Source: Pseudomonas sp. Q2-TVG4-2
GTDB lineage: Bacteria; Pseudomonadota; Gammaproteobacteria; Pseudomonadales; Pseudomonadaceae
Assembly (NCBI RefSeq): GCF_013620795.1
Contig: NZ_LGLW01000004.1
Coordinates: 496,001 to 560,000, forward strand
DNA length: 64,000 bases
Direction of reading: 5' to 3'
The translations under genes and the position numbers were made by a program. The notes below the pieces were generated by a model. That model ran no database searches. It saw only the letters and a list, made by a program, of their open reading frames with translations, and was not told the origin of the DNA. Of this stretch, positions 30,888 to 39,681 are shown one piece after another. How positions within the stretch are numbered: position 1 is the stretch's first letter; each line of letters begins with the position of its first letter.

Positions 30888-31301
30888 ATGAGTGACCGGA
30901 ACCACCTGAACACTGCCGAAGGCGAAGCGAAACTGCTCCAGGACTTGCTGAGTGCCGAGCGCGCCGGCGCCAAGGTTGCTGGTGAGAGCCTGCAACAATG
31001 CGAAGATCCGGCGCAGCGGAAGCTGCTCGAGCAGATCCGCCAAGGCGAAGTCGATAGCTGCAGGCTAGTGCTCAATTGCCTCACTCATCTGGGCATCGAG
31101 CCCAATCGCGAGACCGGTGCATTCTATGGCAAGGCCATGGCCATCGAATCGCTGGAGGAGCGCCTGCCATTCGTCGATAAGGGCCAGCAGTGGGTGATTC
31201 GAAAACTGCGTGAATACCTACCGGGCTGTGAAGACGCTTTCATCCGCACCGAGCTGGAAAAGATGCTGAATATCCACGAGATCAACAGCCGAGCCGCCTG
31301 A
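30888..31301 (+). CDS. Ferritin-like DUF6306-type protein
   Basis: 137 residues, almost entirely helical. The LLSAERAGAKVAGESL start and later QGEVDSCRLVLNCLTHLG resemble the DUF6306 ferritin-like group, which has a four-helix bundle. The usual carboxylate/His metal set is only partly visible, so metal binding is uncertain. The start is preceded by AGGAG. The gene stands between ppiA and a convergent CHAD gene. Confidence 0.65.
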   Translation: MSDRNHLNTAEGEAKLLQDLLSAERAGAKVAGESLQQCEDPAQRKLLEQIRQGEVDSCRLVLNCLTHLGIEPNRETGAFYGKAMAIESLEERLPFVDKGQQWVIRKLREYLPGCEDAFIRTELEKMLNIHEINSRAA

Positions 31302-31321
31302 TCGGCCTGCAACGCCGCCGG

Positions 31322-32218
31322 TCAGTCCTCGGCGGCGTCCCAGTAACGTTGCCAGCGCGCCGCCAGATCCTTGGGTGCCTCGCGATAGAGCTCATCACCC
31401 AGTCTCAGCGCTGTGCGCTGCAGTTCGCTGCGGCGCTCGGCGATCGCCGGACCGAGTCTTTCGAGCAAGGGCTGATCACCGAAAAGTTGCGGCTGCGTCC
31501 GCATCAACTCCTGCATCATCGCCAGATCATGGTCATCGCCAAGCTGATCGGCCAAGCGCTTGAGCGCGTCAGCGCGCAGCCCCATCAACGTGGGCCAGCT
31601 GGGTGTCAGCAGCCGCGTCTGATACCGGTGATCCTTGACCCGCTTGCGCCATTGATGGAGCTGCTCGTCGCTCGGTTCCAGCTTGACCTTCGCCAACTCG
31701 GAGCAGCCATCGGCATAGGTGCGCTCTACCCCAGCGGCCAGCAGCTCGAAGCCCGTGGCGTCCAGCGGCCAACTATCGATGCAGGTCTTGGCGGCGTGTA
31801 ATTCCGAGATAGCCTGCGCGATGCGGTCGTCTAGGTCGGCGGCGTGGCCCTCAGCCTGGAGAGCCCTGGCCTGCAAACGCTGGCGTGTCTCCTTGAAATC
31901 AGGCTCGTCGAACCGCTCGGCAAAGCACTGCATCAGCACATCCCAGCTTTCCAGCATGGCGGTGGCATCGCGCGATTCGGCCAGCGCCCGGCCGAGATCG
32001 CGTAACCGTCGATTCTCGTGCTTGAACTCGTCGCCCAGCGGCTTGCGCACCAGGCGCAGCAGCGCACGCAGCTCCTTGAAGCGCTTGCGCGCCTGATGTA
32101 CGCCTTCGGCGCGTTCCTCGGGCGGAACACTCAGTGCTTCAATGGCCTTGTCGATGCGCTGCCGAGCGACCTTGCGCACCTCGGCGGCAGGGTCCTTTGG
32201 ACGCAGTTTGTAGCCCAT
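31322..32218 (-). CDS. CHAD domain-containing protein
   Basis: 298 residues. The CHAD (conserved histidine alpha-helical) domain has its basic signature HQARKRFKELRALLRLVRKP near residue 55 and a second half with LHQWRKRVKDHRYQTRLL near 215. CHAD domains bind inorganic polyphosphate and are often found near polyphosphate granules. The ATG at 32218 has GGGAG upstream; the longer frame is not supported. The yegD-like chaperone gene lies immediately upstream on the same strand. Confidence 0.85.
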   Translation of the reverse strand: MGYKLRPKDPAAEVRKVARQRIDKAIEALSVPPEERAEGVHQARKRFKELRALLRLVRKPLGDEFKHENRRLRDLGRALAESRDATAMLESWDVLMQCFAERFDEPDFKETRQRLQARALQAEGHAADLDDRIAQAISELHAAKTCIDSWPLDATGFELLAAGVERTYADGCSELAKVKLEPSDEQLHQWRKRVKDHRYQTRLLTPSWPTLMGLRADALKRLADQLGDDHDLAMMQELMRTQPQLFGDQPLLERLGPAIAERRSELQRTALRLGDELYREAPKDLAARWQRYWDAAED

Positions 32219-32268
32219 GACGACTCCCGAACAGGCCCGAGCGCTATGCAGGGCAGGCACTCAGGCAA

Positions 32269-33534
32269 TCAACCGTAGCGTTTCTTCGCCTCGATGGCCA
32301 AGCCACTGCCGATACTACCGAAACGGTTGCCTTCGACATGACGTGCCCTTGGCAGCAGCCTGGCGACGCTCTGGCGCAGCGCCGGAATCGCACTGGAGCC
32401 ACCCGTGAAGAACACCGTATCGATGTCCTCGTGCTTCAATCCGGCACTGGCCAGCAATTGACTGACATTGCCACGGATTCGTTCGAGAAGCGGATTGATG
32501 GCCGTTTCAAAGCCGTCGCGGGTCAGACTCGCCTGCAGGCCCGCTTCGATCCGCGCGAAGTCGATGATATGGCGGGCCTGCTCGGTCAGTTCGATCTTGC
32601 CGTGCTCCACCTGCATCGCCAGCCAATGCCCGGCGCGTTGTTCAATGAGGCTGAACAGGCGATCGATCCCGGTGGGGTCGACGATGTCGTAGCGCATGCT
32701 CTGCAGCGCGCGCAGCGAGGCCGGCGCATACACCGCGTTGATGGTGTGCCAGGTGGCGAGGTTGAGGTGCGTGCTGGTGGGCATCGGCGCATCGCTTTTC
32801 ATCCGGCTGCCATAGCCGAACAGCGGCATCACACCCTGCAGGCTGAGCTGCTTGTCGAAATCGGTACCGCCAATGTGCACGCCCGAAGTGGCGAGGATGT
32901 CTTCCTGGCGATCATCGATGTGACGGCGTTGCGGTGACAACCGCACCAGCGAGAAGTCCGAAGTACCGCCACCAATATCGACGATCAGCACCCGCTCTTC
33001 CTGCTCGATGCGCGACTCGTAGTCGAACGCCGCGGCGATGGGTTCGTATTGGAACGACACGTCTTTGAAACCGATCTTCCGCGCCGCCGCGGCCAGCGTA
33101 TCCGCCGCTTCCCTGTCCGCCTGCGGATCGTCGTCGACGAAGAACACCGGGCGACCCAGCACCACCTCGTCGAACGAACGCTCAGCCTGAATCTCGGCGC
33201 GTTGCTTGAGCGTCCCGAGGAACAGCCCGAGGATTTCCTTGAATGGCATCGCGCTGCCCAGCACCGTCGTTTCGCTCTTCAACAGCTTGGAGCCCAGCAG
33301 GCTCTTGAGCGAGCGCATCAGCCGCCCTTCGTAACCTTCAAGGTATTCGGACAGAGCCAGACGCCCATAGACAGGACGCCGCTCTTCGGCGTTGAAGAAC
33401 ACCACCGATGGCAGGGTGTGCTGATCGTCCTCAAGCGTGATCAGCGGCTCGCTGGCGGGTCGCCACCAGCCGACGGTGGAATTAGAGGTACCGAAATCGA
33501 TGCCGCAGGCGCGGGCGGGTGACGGGTTGTGCAT
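32269..33534 (-). CDS. yegD: YegD-type Hsp70-family chaperone
   Basis: 421 residues. Actin-like ATPase motifs of Hsp70 are present: phosphate-1 GIDFGTSNSTVGWW at the N-terminus, phosphate-2 VLIVDIGGGTSDFSLV near 195, and adenosine FFTGGSSAIPALR near 380. The Hsp70 substrate-binding domain is missing, as in YegD (450 residues). The start at 33534 (MHNPSPARACGIDFG) fits the family. The client is unknown. It precedes the CHAD gene by about 50 bp and may be cotranscribed. Confidence 0.88.
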   Translation of the reverse strand: MHNPSPARACGIDFGTSNSTVGWWRPASEPLITLEDDQHTLPSVVFFNAEERRPVYGRLALSEYLEGYEGRLMRSLKSLLGSKLLKSETTVLGSAMPFKEILGLFLGTLKQRAEIQAERSFDEVVLGRPVFFVDDDPQADREAADTLAAAARKIGFKDVSFQYEPIAAAFDYESRIEQEERVLIVDIGGGTSDFSLVRLSPQRRHIDDRQEDILATSGVHIGGTDFDKQLSLQGVMPLFGYGSRMKSDAPMPTSTHLNLATWHTINAVYAPASLRALQSMRYDIVDPTGIDRLFSLIEQRAGHWLAMQVEHGKIELTEQARHIIDFARIEAGLQASLTRDGFETAINPLLERIRGNVSQLLASAGLKHEDIDTVFFTGGSSAIPALRQSVARLLPRARHVEGNRFGSIGSGLAIEAKKRYG

Positions 33535-33625
33535 GAGCGGTCCGGACTGCCAAAAACGGCCGCGCAGTTTATGCGAGCCAGCAGCCAAATGTCGGTCAAT
33601 CGTCGTTTTGATGCGATTCAAGCCG

Positions 33626-33660
33626 AGCCAGGTGCAACGGTGCCGCTGCGGCACCTGGCT
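33626..33660. repeat. 10-bp inverted repeat between the MFS and yegD genes
   Basis: AGCCAGGTGC (33626-33635) and GCACCTGGCT (33651-33660), with a 15-nt loop. It follows the MFS stop codon closely on the minus strand, but no U-run follows, so terminator function is uncertain. Confidence 0.45.
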
Positions 33661-33667
33661 GGTGTGG

Positions 33668-35014
33668 TCAGGCCAGCGCCGCCTCTGCAGCCGCGGCGGA
33701 GTCAGTCATGCCGTCTGTCATGCGCTTGGAGTCGTGACAGAAGGTGCGCGAGGCCTGGAACAGGAACACCATGGTCAGCAGCAGCGAGGCCGGAATCAGG
33801 TACATGGCGCCGTGCAGGCCCTCCGCGCGGAACAGCTCGCTCATCTCGCTGGCGCCAGCGGCGAGCATTGCTGCTTCGGCAAAATGATCCGACAACAGCC
33901 CTACCACCACCGTGCCCATGCCACCGCCGAGCAGGTACAGGCCGGCAAAGAACAGTGCCATCGCGGTGGCGCGCAGACGCGGCTCGACCACGTCCTGGAT
34001 GGCGGTGTAGACGCAGGTATAGAAATTGTAGGAGAACAGCCAGCCGATGCTGAACACCGCAACGAACACGCCCACGTCAATCCGCCCGGCGAGCAGCGCA
34101 TAGCCGGTCGCGAGGGTGGCGATCGCCATGCTGATGGCGGCGAAGATCAGCCGACCACGGGCGAAACGTTGGTGGATCTGGTCGGCAAGCCAGCCGCCGA
34201 GGGTCAGCCCGATCAGACCGGTCAGCCCGACGATCACGCCGGTGGCGATCGATGCTTCGACCAGCGGCACGGCGTGATAGCGCATCAGCAACGGCACCAT
34301 GAACGCGTTGCAGGCGTACGTGGCGAAGTTGAACGCCAGCCCAGCCAGCACCAGCCACCAGAAGGTGCGAATCGCCAGCACCTTGCGTACCGGCTGCTGT
34401 ACCGGCTCTTGGGAGACCTTCACCGTCTCGGCGGCCCCGCGCTGGGGTTCCTTGACGAATAAAATGAACAGCGCCAGCACGAGCCCAGGCACTGCGGCGA
34501 TGAAGAATGGCGCACGCCAGCTGCCGAAGTACTCGACCATCGAACCGATGGTGAAGAAGGCCAACAACAGCCCAAGCGGCAAGCCAAGCATGAAGATGCC
34601 CATCGCCCGTGCGCGCTTGTTTGCCGGAAACAGGTCGCCGATCAGCGAGTTGGCGGCCGGCGCATAGCTGGCCTCGCCGATGCCGATGCCCATGCGCACC
34701 AGCAGAAAGCTCCAGAAATTCCAGGCCAGCCCGTTGATGGCCGTCAGCCCGCTCCACGCAGTCAGGCCCCACCCCATAATCTTGCGTCGCGAGCCGAGAT
34801 CGGCCATTCGCCCCAGCGGAACACCGGCGATCGCGTAGATGATCGTAAACACCGTACCGATCAGGCCTAACTGGAAGTCGTTGAGGTTCCATTCCAGGCG
34901 GATCGGCTCGGCGATGATGGCCGGAATGGTGCGATCGAAGAAATTGAACAGGTTGGCCAGAAACAGCAGGAACAGGACGCGCCAGGCGTTCGCGGCTTGG
35001 GTGGATGGCTGCAT
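33668..35014 (-). CDS. MFS transporter, spinster-like
   Basis: 448 residues with about 12 membrane helices. N-terminal helix AWRVLFLLFLANLFNFFDRT and loop 2-3 motif GRMADLGSRRKIMG are typical of the spinster-like (Spns) subgroup of the major facilitator superfamily. The substrate is unknown; bacterial members often move organic acids or lipids. Located upstream of hyi-glxR on the same strand but in fact separated from it by about 125 bp, so coregulation is possible, not shown. Confidence 0.85.
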   Translation of the reverse strand: MQPSTQAANAWRVLFLLFLANLFNFFDRTIPAIIAEPIRLEWNLNDFQLGLIGTVFTIIYAIAGVPLGRMADLGSRRKIMGWGLTAWSGLTAINGLAWNFWSFLLVRMGIGIGEASYAPAANSLIGDLFPANKRARAMGIFMLGLPLGLLLAFFTIGSMVEYFGSWRAPFFIAAVPGLVLALFILFVKEPQRGAAETVKVSQEPVQQPVRKVLAIRTFWWLVLAGLAFNFATYACNAFMVPLLMRYHAVPLVEASIATGVIVGLTGLIGLTLGGWLADQIHQRFARGRLIFAAISMAIATLATGYALLAGRIDVGVFVAVFSIGWLFSYNFYTCVYTAIQDVVEPRLRATAMALFFAGLYLLGGGMGTVVVGLLSDHFAEAAMLAAGASEMSELFRAEGLHGAMYLIPASLLLTMVFLFQASRTFCHDSKRMTDGMTDSAAAAEAALA

Positions 35015-35141
35015 GACGTCGCTCTCGTTTTATTGTTATGCCCCGGCCGTATCCCGACCGATCCTCGGGAGCCAACTCTAGAGTTCATTCGCGCGCCTGT
35101 CTGTCACCATCATCTGCGCTTATGCCGGCCGATGCGGCGAT

Positions 35142-35924
35142 TCAGCGCTGTTGCCACCCTTCCAGCCAACCCAGGCTGGCGGTCGTGTCCGTGTCTTCGG
35201 GTCGATACTCGGCCGCCAGCCAGCCGTCATAGCCCACCGCCCGCAACGCATCGATCAGAGGTCCGAACCCCACCGAGCCGGTGCCGGGCGCACCGCGTCC
35301 AGGGCAATCGGCGAATTGCACATGCCCGATGCACGAGCCCAGCAGCTGGATGCCGGCGGCAATGTCCAGCTCTTGTCGAGCCATGTGGTAGATATCCAGC
35401 TGCGCCAGGCAGTTGGGATGAGCGACGCGCGCCAGCAACTCCTGCAGATGCTCCGGCGTGTTGATCAGAAAGCCTGGCATATCCAGCGGATTGATCGCCT
35501 CGCAGACGACTTGGATGCCGAGCAGGGCAAACGCCTCAGCGCTCTTGTGCAGGTTCTCCACCAGGGTTGTCAGCGCCTGATCGCGGGAGACGCCGTCAGC
35601 CAACCGACCCGGCAGCACATTGACGCACGCCGGCCGCGCCATGGCCGCGTAGGTCAGCGCTTCCTGCAAGGCCGCATCAAAGGCTTCCTGGCGGCCGGGT
35701 ACCGCGGCCAGACCAGGGCCACCTTCCATGAAGTCACCGGCTGGCAGGTTGATCAGCGCCAGCGTCAGGCCGGCGCGCTCGAGCAATTCTTTAAGATGGA
35801 TCGCCGGCAATTCGTAAGGAAACTGGATCTCCACACCCTCGAATCCGGCCACGCGAGCAGCCATGATGCGCTCGGCGAGCGGCAGTTCGCTGAACAGCAT
35901 GGACAGGTTGGCAGCAATCTTCAT
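35142..35924 (-). CDS. hyi: Hydroxypyruvate isomerase family protein
   Basis: 260 residues, TIM-barrel xylose-isomerase-like fold. N-terminus MKIAANLSMLFSELPLAERI and metal-site stretches VVCEAINPLDMPGFL, LDIYHMARQE, HVQFADCPGR and AAEYRPE match Hyi/OtnI. It converts hydroxypyruvate to tartronate semialdehyde in glyoxylate/glycolate use. Its ATG overlaps the stop of glxR by 4 bp, so the two are a coupled unit; gcl itself is not in the window next to them. Confidence 0.88.
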   Translation of the reverse strand: MKIAANLSMLFSELPLAERIMAARVAGFEGVEIQFPYELPAIHLKELLERAGLTLALINLPAGDFMEGGPGLAAVPGRQEAFDAALQEALTYAAMARPACVNVLPGRLADGVSRDQALTTLVENLHKSAEAFALLGIQVVCEAINPLDMPGFLINTPEHLQELLARVAHPNCLAQLDIYHMARQELDIAAGIQLLGSCIGHVQFADCPGRGAPGTGSVGFGPLIDALRAVGYDGWLAAEYRPEDTDTTASLGWLEGWQQR

Positions 35925-36808
35925 CGGCTTTGCTCCCGGAACATCCTCACCAGTGTGGAGGGATCGCTCTTGAGATGGCCCTGACTGCCATGCAGGCGCA
36001 TCAACTGCGCGGCCAAGCCGGTCATCGGCGTGGCGCTGCCATCTTCACGGGATAGCTGCACGGCGGTGTCGAGATCCTTGAGCAGGGTTCGCACATGCCA
36101 TTTGACCGGTTCGAATTCGCTGCGGGCCATTTGCGGCGCAAGAATCTGCAGCGGTTTGGAATCCGCGAAGCCACCGGCCAGTGCCGGCGCGATCAGGCTG
36201 GCATCGACGCCGGAGCGCTCGGCCAGCGCCACCACTTCGGCGATGACCAGCGCATTGCACGCCACGATCATCTGGTTACAGGCCTTGGTCACCTGGCCGG
36301 CACCGACATCGCCCATGTGCGTCAGTCGCTGGCCCAGGTGCGCCAATACCGGTCGCACCCGCTCGACATCCTCGTCGCGCCCACCGGCCATGATTGCCAG
36401 GCTCCCCACCTCAGCGCCGGCCGTACCACCCGACACCGGCGCGTCAACCCAGCGCATGCCGCTGCGCGATTCCAGTTCGACCGCCATGGCACGCGTGGCG
36501 GCCGGCTCCAGACTGGAATGATCGACCAGCACCTGCCCCGCCCGCGCGCCCTCGACGACGCCGTCAGCGCCGAACACCACCTCACGCACCACCGCGGTAT
36601 CGGCCAGGCACAACAGCACCACATCGGCTGCAGCACAGAGCTCGGCGGGTGTGTCCACCTGCCGCGCGCCGGCCTCGATGAGAGGCGCACATTTCTCGGG
36701 CGAGCGGTTCCAGACCGTCAATGGAAAGCCGGCGGCAAGCAACCGACGGCACATGCGCAGGCCCATCAGGCCGATGCCGGCGAATGCAATGGATGGCAAC
36801 TTAGACAT
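35921..36808 (-). CDS. glxR: Tartronate semialdehyde reductase-type beta-hydroxyacid dehydrogenase
   Basis: 295 residues. Rossmann motif FAGIGLMGLRMCRRLL at the N-terminus, the substrate motif DAPVSGGTAGAEVGSL near 122, and the catalytic-lysine region GAGQVTKACNQMIVACN near 170 are those of 3-hydroxyisobutyrate/tartronate-semialdehyde reductases. With hyi immediately downstream, conversion of tartronate semialdehyde to glycerate is the most likely job. Confidence 0.85.
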   Translation of the reverse strand: MSKLPSIAFAGIGLMGLRMCRRLLAAGFPLTVWNRSPEKCAPLIEAGARQVDTPAELCAAADVVLLCLADTAVVREVVFGADGVVEGARAGQVLVDHSSLEPAATRAMAVELESRSGMRWVDAPVSGGTAGAEVGSLAIMAGGRDEDVERVRPVLAHLGQRLTHMGDVGAGQVTKACNQMIVACNALVIAEVVALAERSGVDASLIAPALAGGFADSKPLQILAPQMARSEFEPVKWHVRTLLKDLDTAVQLSREDGSATPMTGLAAQLMRLHGSQGHLKSDPSTLVRMFREQSR

Positions 36809-36876
36809 GAAGCAGGCTCCTCGAAGTCAAGGGCAACGATTCTAGCGCCGCGGCGGCGGCTGCGGCCAAATCGCGC

Positions 36877-37200
36877 TCAGAGCACCTCGCCCTTGTCCCA
36901 GAGCAGCACCAGCTCACCGGGCGCCTGCTCCTCGGGGATCTGAAGAACCATTTCGTCGTCGCGCTCGTTCTTCCGATAACGCAGCTCGATCTGGTAATAG
37001 CGGCGGTCGCCCTGCCCGCTGGCGCTCGTCGCTAGAGGCAGACAACCTTCCAGCACGGAACATATCTGCCCTCGCTGCTGTTCGTCGCAACTGGCGAAAT
37101 CGATCTCGCGTGGCCGACTGAGCGCCTGCATCGCGGCAAGGCCGCCCTGCCGCGACAGACGGACGGTGGCGTCCTTGCCCAATGGCGGTAGCTGTCTCAT
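36877..37200 (-). CDS. Emfourin-type inhibitor of the adjacent M4 protease
   Basis: 107 residues, no signal peptide. The frame MRQLPPLGKDATVRLSRQGG, then RRYYQIELRYRKN and a Trp-containing C-terminus (LLWDKGEVL) fit emfourin, the protein inhibitor encoded next to protealysin-like M4 proteases. Position is the strongest argument: its ATG overlaps the protease stop by 4 bp (37197-37200), so inhibitor and enzyme are made together in the same compartment. Confidence 0.75.
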   Translation of the reverse strand: MRQLPPLGKDATVRLSRQGGLAAMQALSRPREIDFASCDEQQRGQICSVLEGCLPLATSASGQGDRRYYQIELRYRKNERDDEMVLQIPEEQAPGELVLLWDKGEVL

Positions 37201-38261
37201 GGAGCCTCCTCGTTCGCTAATACGCCAACCTCGACCCAGGCCTGCTGGACTGACTGCACTTCGCCCGCGCCAAAGCGCTTCGCCGCATTATCCAGTGTGA
37301 GCTGGGCGAAGGCGGCGAAATCCGCATCGTTAGCCAAGCGGCGGTCACATAGGGTGTCGTACCAGATGCGCCCCGCCTTTTCCCAGGCGTAGCCGCCGAT
37401 TGCCGTAGCAGCCAGGTAGAACGCGCGGTTGGGAATGCCGGAGTTCAGGTGCACACCTCCGTTGTCGTCGCGAGTGTCGATGAAGTCGCGCATGTGCCCG
37501 GGCTGCGGGTCTTTGCCCAGCAACGGATCGTCGTAGGCGCTGCCCGGGTTGGCCATCGAGCGCAGGGCGTCGCCCTGCACCTTGTCGGTCAGCAACTCGG
37601 CGCCGATCAGCCAATCGGCCTGGTCCGCCGTCTGCTTGAGACTGAACTGCCGGACCAGCACGCCGAACACGTCGGACATCGATTCGTTCAAGGCGCCGGA
37701 CTGGTTGAAGTAGACCAGCCCCGCCTCACTTTCGGTAATGCCATGGGCCAGCTCATGAGCCACGACATCCAGCGACAGGGTAAAGCGATTGAAAATCTCG
37801 CCGTCACCATCGCCGAAGACCATCTGAGCGCCGTTCCAGAAGGCGTTCTCGTACTCCACGCCGTAGTGCACCGTCCCGATTAGCGGAAAGCCGTGATTGT
37901 CTATCGAGTCCCGAGCGAACACTTGCCAGAAGAATTCATGAGTTTTTCCGAGCGCATCGTAGGCCTCGTCAACCGCCGCGTCGGCGACCGGCGGCTGGCC
38001 TTCGATCCGTGCCAGCGCACCCGGCAGCACCATCTGCTGCTGGGCATCGTGAATGCTGCGCCGCGGTTCCCCCGGCCGACCGCGCTCGGGCAGCACGCTC
38101 GGTGTTGGCTGGCGGTTGGGCGGCCCCGGATTGGGCAACAGGTGGCGCACGTGAGCGAGCGTCCCCAAGGCCCGCTCACGCTGACGCTCCGAGCCGTTAT
38201 CAATGATGTGCTTGAGGATATAAGGCGGGATGAAACCTTGGCACGAAGTCTGATCGAGCAT
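37197..38261 (-). CDS. Protealysin-like M4 metalloprotease
   Basis: 354 residues without a signal peptide. The short propeptide (about 1-50) has the protealysin hallmark CQGFIPPYILKHI. The zinc site is H169-E170-L-A-H173 with the third ligand E193 in GALNESMSD; the later HLNSGIPNRAFY carries the transition-state His. Protealysin-type M4 enzymes are intracellular or atypically exported, cleave actin and bacterial proteins in other species, and are held in check by emfourin. ATG at 38261 has AAGGGG six bases upstream. The coupled downstream gene encodes the inhibitor. Confidence 0.9.
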   Translation of the reverse strand: MLDQTSCQGFIPPYILKHIIDNGSERQRERALGTLAHVRHLLPNPGPPNRQPTPSVLPERGRPGEPRRSIHDAQQQMVLPGALARIEGQPPVADAAVDEAYDALGKTHEFFWQVFARDSIDNHGFPLIGTVHYGVEYENAFWNGAQMVFGDGDGEIFNRFTLSLDVVAHELAHGITESEAGLVYFNQSGALNESMSDVFGVLVRQFSLKQTADQADWLIGAELLTDKVQGDALRSMANPGSAYDDPLLGKDPQPGHMRDFIDTRDDNGGVHLNSGIPNRAFYLAATAIGGYAWEKAGRIWYDTLCDRRLANDADFAAFAQLTLDNAAKRFGAGEVQSVQQAWVEVGVLANEEAP

Positions 38262-38376
38262 GGAAAGCCCCTTCAAAATATAGGGATGCAGTGCGCACCC
38301 ATATCTCTCTGATCAGCTCCTGTCCGCTGCGTTTCTTCGCCTGGATATTTATTCGCAGGGATGGAAGGCGATTGGT

Positions 38377-38685
38377 TTAGCTATCGCTCACCGGCTGCCC
38401 CATACCATTCGGGCCAGACTGCCCCTCAAGCGATCGGACCGCCTCGTCCAGTTCTTGAGCGTAGAGTTGCTGCTGAGCGTCCCGCCATTCGGCATCGGAA
38501 ACCACTTCGATGAGATCGAGCAGACCGGAGTAGCCAACGAGCATTCCTTGCTTGACCCTCAGTGTCTGGCCTTCGTACAGCAGGGTCACCGGATCTCGCG
38601 CGACCATGGTCGCTCCGCCGGCAAACAGCTCATCAATGTGCTTTCGAAGGAAATGGAGCGTGCGTTTGTCTTGTTGCTGTTCCAT
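38377..38685 (-). CDS. Small hypothetical protein, tandem paralogue 1
   Basis: 102 residues, MEQQQDKRTLHFLRKHIDEL. A core LRKHIDELFAGGATMVARDP is shared with the next two genes on this strand; all appear to be one small family in tandem. Here the protein is complete, followed by a Glu/Gln-rich helix. No known domain. Probably cytoplasmic. Confidence 0.65.
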   Translation of the reverse strand: MEQQQDKRTLHFLRKHIDELFAGGATMVARDPVTLLYEGQTLRVKQGMLVGYSGLLDLIEVVSDAEWRDAQQQLYAQELDEAVRSLEGQSGPNGMGQPVSDS

Positions 38686-38800
38686 AGCAATAGGCCACCG
38701 TCCGTTAGACGGATGATTCTAGTCCAGACGAGAACTGAATCACAAAAAAAAAATTTGCCGCCGATTTTCGCTAACCACCAAGACATGCCAGCCGGGGTTC

Positions 38801-39088
38801 TTAACTGTCCTTGCGTGGTTCGATGGGCTGTCCCAGGTGCCCTAGACAGATCTCGATGGCTATGTGGCGTAGATGGGGAGCGGGCCAAACATGGCTAGCG
38901 ATGGCCGCAACCAAGTCTCGAAGCCCACTGTCGTTGGACAGCACTCCATTTCGCACGGCGAGTGTGCAGCCTTGGAGCGTTAATGTGATGGGGGAGCGCC
39001 CTGTCAGCGTACCGCCCGAATCGAGCAAACAGTCGATGTGTCGACGCAATACGTAATTCACGCGGCGCTCAGGGCGTGCATCGGTCAT
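38801..39088 (-). CDS. Small hypothetical protein, tandem paralogue 2
   Basis: 95 residues starting MTDARPERRVNYVLRRHIDC with TAAGGA eight bases upstream. It aligns with paralogue 1 over YVLRRHIDCLLDSGGTLTGR and LTLQGCTLAVRNGVL versus LLYEGQTLRVKQGML. It overlaps paralogue 3 by 20 bp. The function is unknown. Confidence 0.65.
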   Translation of the reverse strand: MTDARPERRVNYVLRRHIDCLLDSGGTLTGRSPITLTLQGCTLAVRNGVLSNDSGLRDLVAAIASHVWPAPHLRHIAIEICLGHLGQPIEPRKDS

Positions 39089-39263
39089 GGTTCCGGTCCT
39101 TAGGCAGATCGATTTTCGCTGATCCCTCAACGCTGCCTATTGCGTGGTGGTTGCTCAGTCGCGCACCGCACTGCTCGAGAGCCAGCCGCTCGTCGATGTG
39201 CTTTCGCAGTGCATGAAGCTTCCGCTTCTCGTGCCCAAAGTCCGTCAATCCCGACGTCGTCAT
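39069..39263 (-). CDS. Small hypothetical protein, tandem paralogue 3 (truncated)
   Basis: 64 residues, MTTSGLTDFGHEKRKLHALR. It shares the LHALRKHIDERLALEQCG core with the other two but ends soon after, lacking the second half that the complete paralogue has. Likely a decayed copy. First gene of the cluster, preceded by a possible promoter at 39284-39312. Confidence 0.5.
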   Translation of the reverse strand: MTTSGLTDFGHEKRKLHALRKHIDERLALEQCGARLSNHHAIGSVEGSAKIDLPKDRNHDRCTP

Positions 39264-39283
39264 TTTTGAACGCACGGATTCTA

Positions 39284-39312
39284 ATCAATGTGAGCAAGGC
39301 TTGACATGTCAA
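39284..39312 (-). promoter_or_regulatory. Possible sigma-70 promoter of the tandem paralogue cluster
   Basis: On the minus strand a perfect -35 TTGACA (39307-39312) is followed after 17 bases by ATTGAT (39284-39289), a poor -10. The -35 is part of the 12-bp palindrome TTGACATGTCAA. Confidence 0.3.
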
Positions 39313-39509
39313 AATGCCATCAACGAGGTTTCGATCAAATAACTAAGCACCGTTACTGCTCGCTAACGGAGCCGGCTCGACAATCCGAAGCCGCCTGCGA
39401 CGGACCGCGTACAGCGTTGAGACCGCTTAAAAGCGCTCCTTAGCAGCAACCCCCGAACGTGTGGGTCAAACAGGCCCGTCCCTTACCAACTTGTGAGGAG
39501 GTGTTAGGT

Positions 39510-39560
39510 ATGGCACTGGGGGGGGAGGCCTGCCGGAAGAATCCGGATAAAGCCGGGTGA
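39510..39560 (+). CDS. Possible 16-residue leader peptide
   Basis: ATG at 39510 with GAGGAGG shortly upstream and a TGA at 39558-39560, encoding MALGGEACRKNPDKAG. It lies inside a region with strong RNA structure, so it may be an attenuation-type leader, but translation is not shown. Confidence 0.3.
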   Translation: MALGGEACRKNPDKAG

Positions 39561-39656
39561 CACTGGAGCCCAGGCGCGGCGCGGGTTCACCGGGCGGCCC
39601 GACAGACGGGCCAGTGCCAAAGCAGCGCTAAGCGAGATCAGGACGATTTAAAGCGA

Positions 39657-39681
39657 GAGCCCGCGATTTAGCGGGCTCTTT
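39657..39681 (+). terminator. Terminator-like hairpin between ncRNA candidate and repressor gene
   Basis: Perfect 8-bp stem GAGCCCGC / GCGGGCTC with loop GATTTA, followed by TTT on the plus strand. It could also end the minus-strand repressor transcript, though the minus side has only TCGCTTTAAAT. Confidence 0.55.

Noticed and set aside
39511..39619. Cobalamin-type riboswitch
   Set aside because: A GGCACTGG stretch recalls the B12 box, but the conserved core order is absent and no suitable gene follows.
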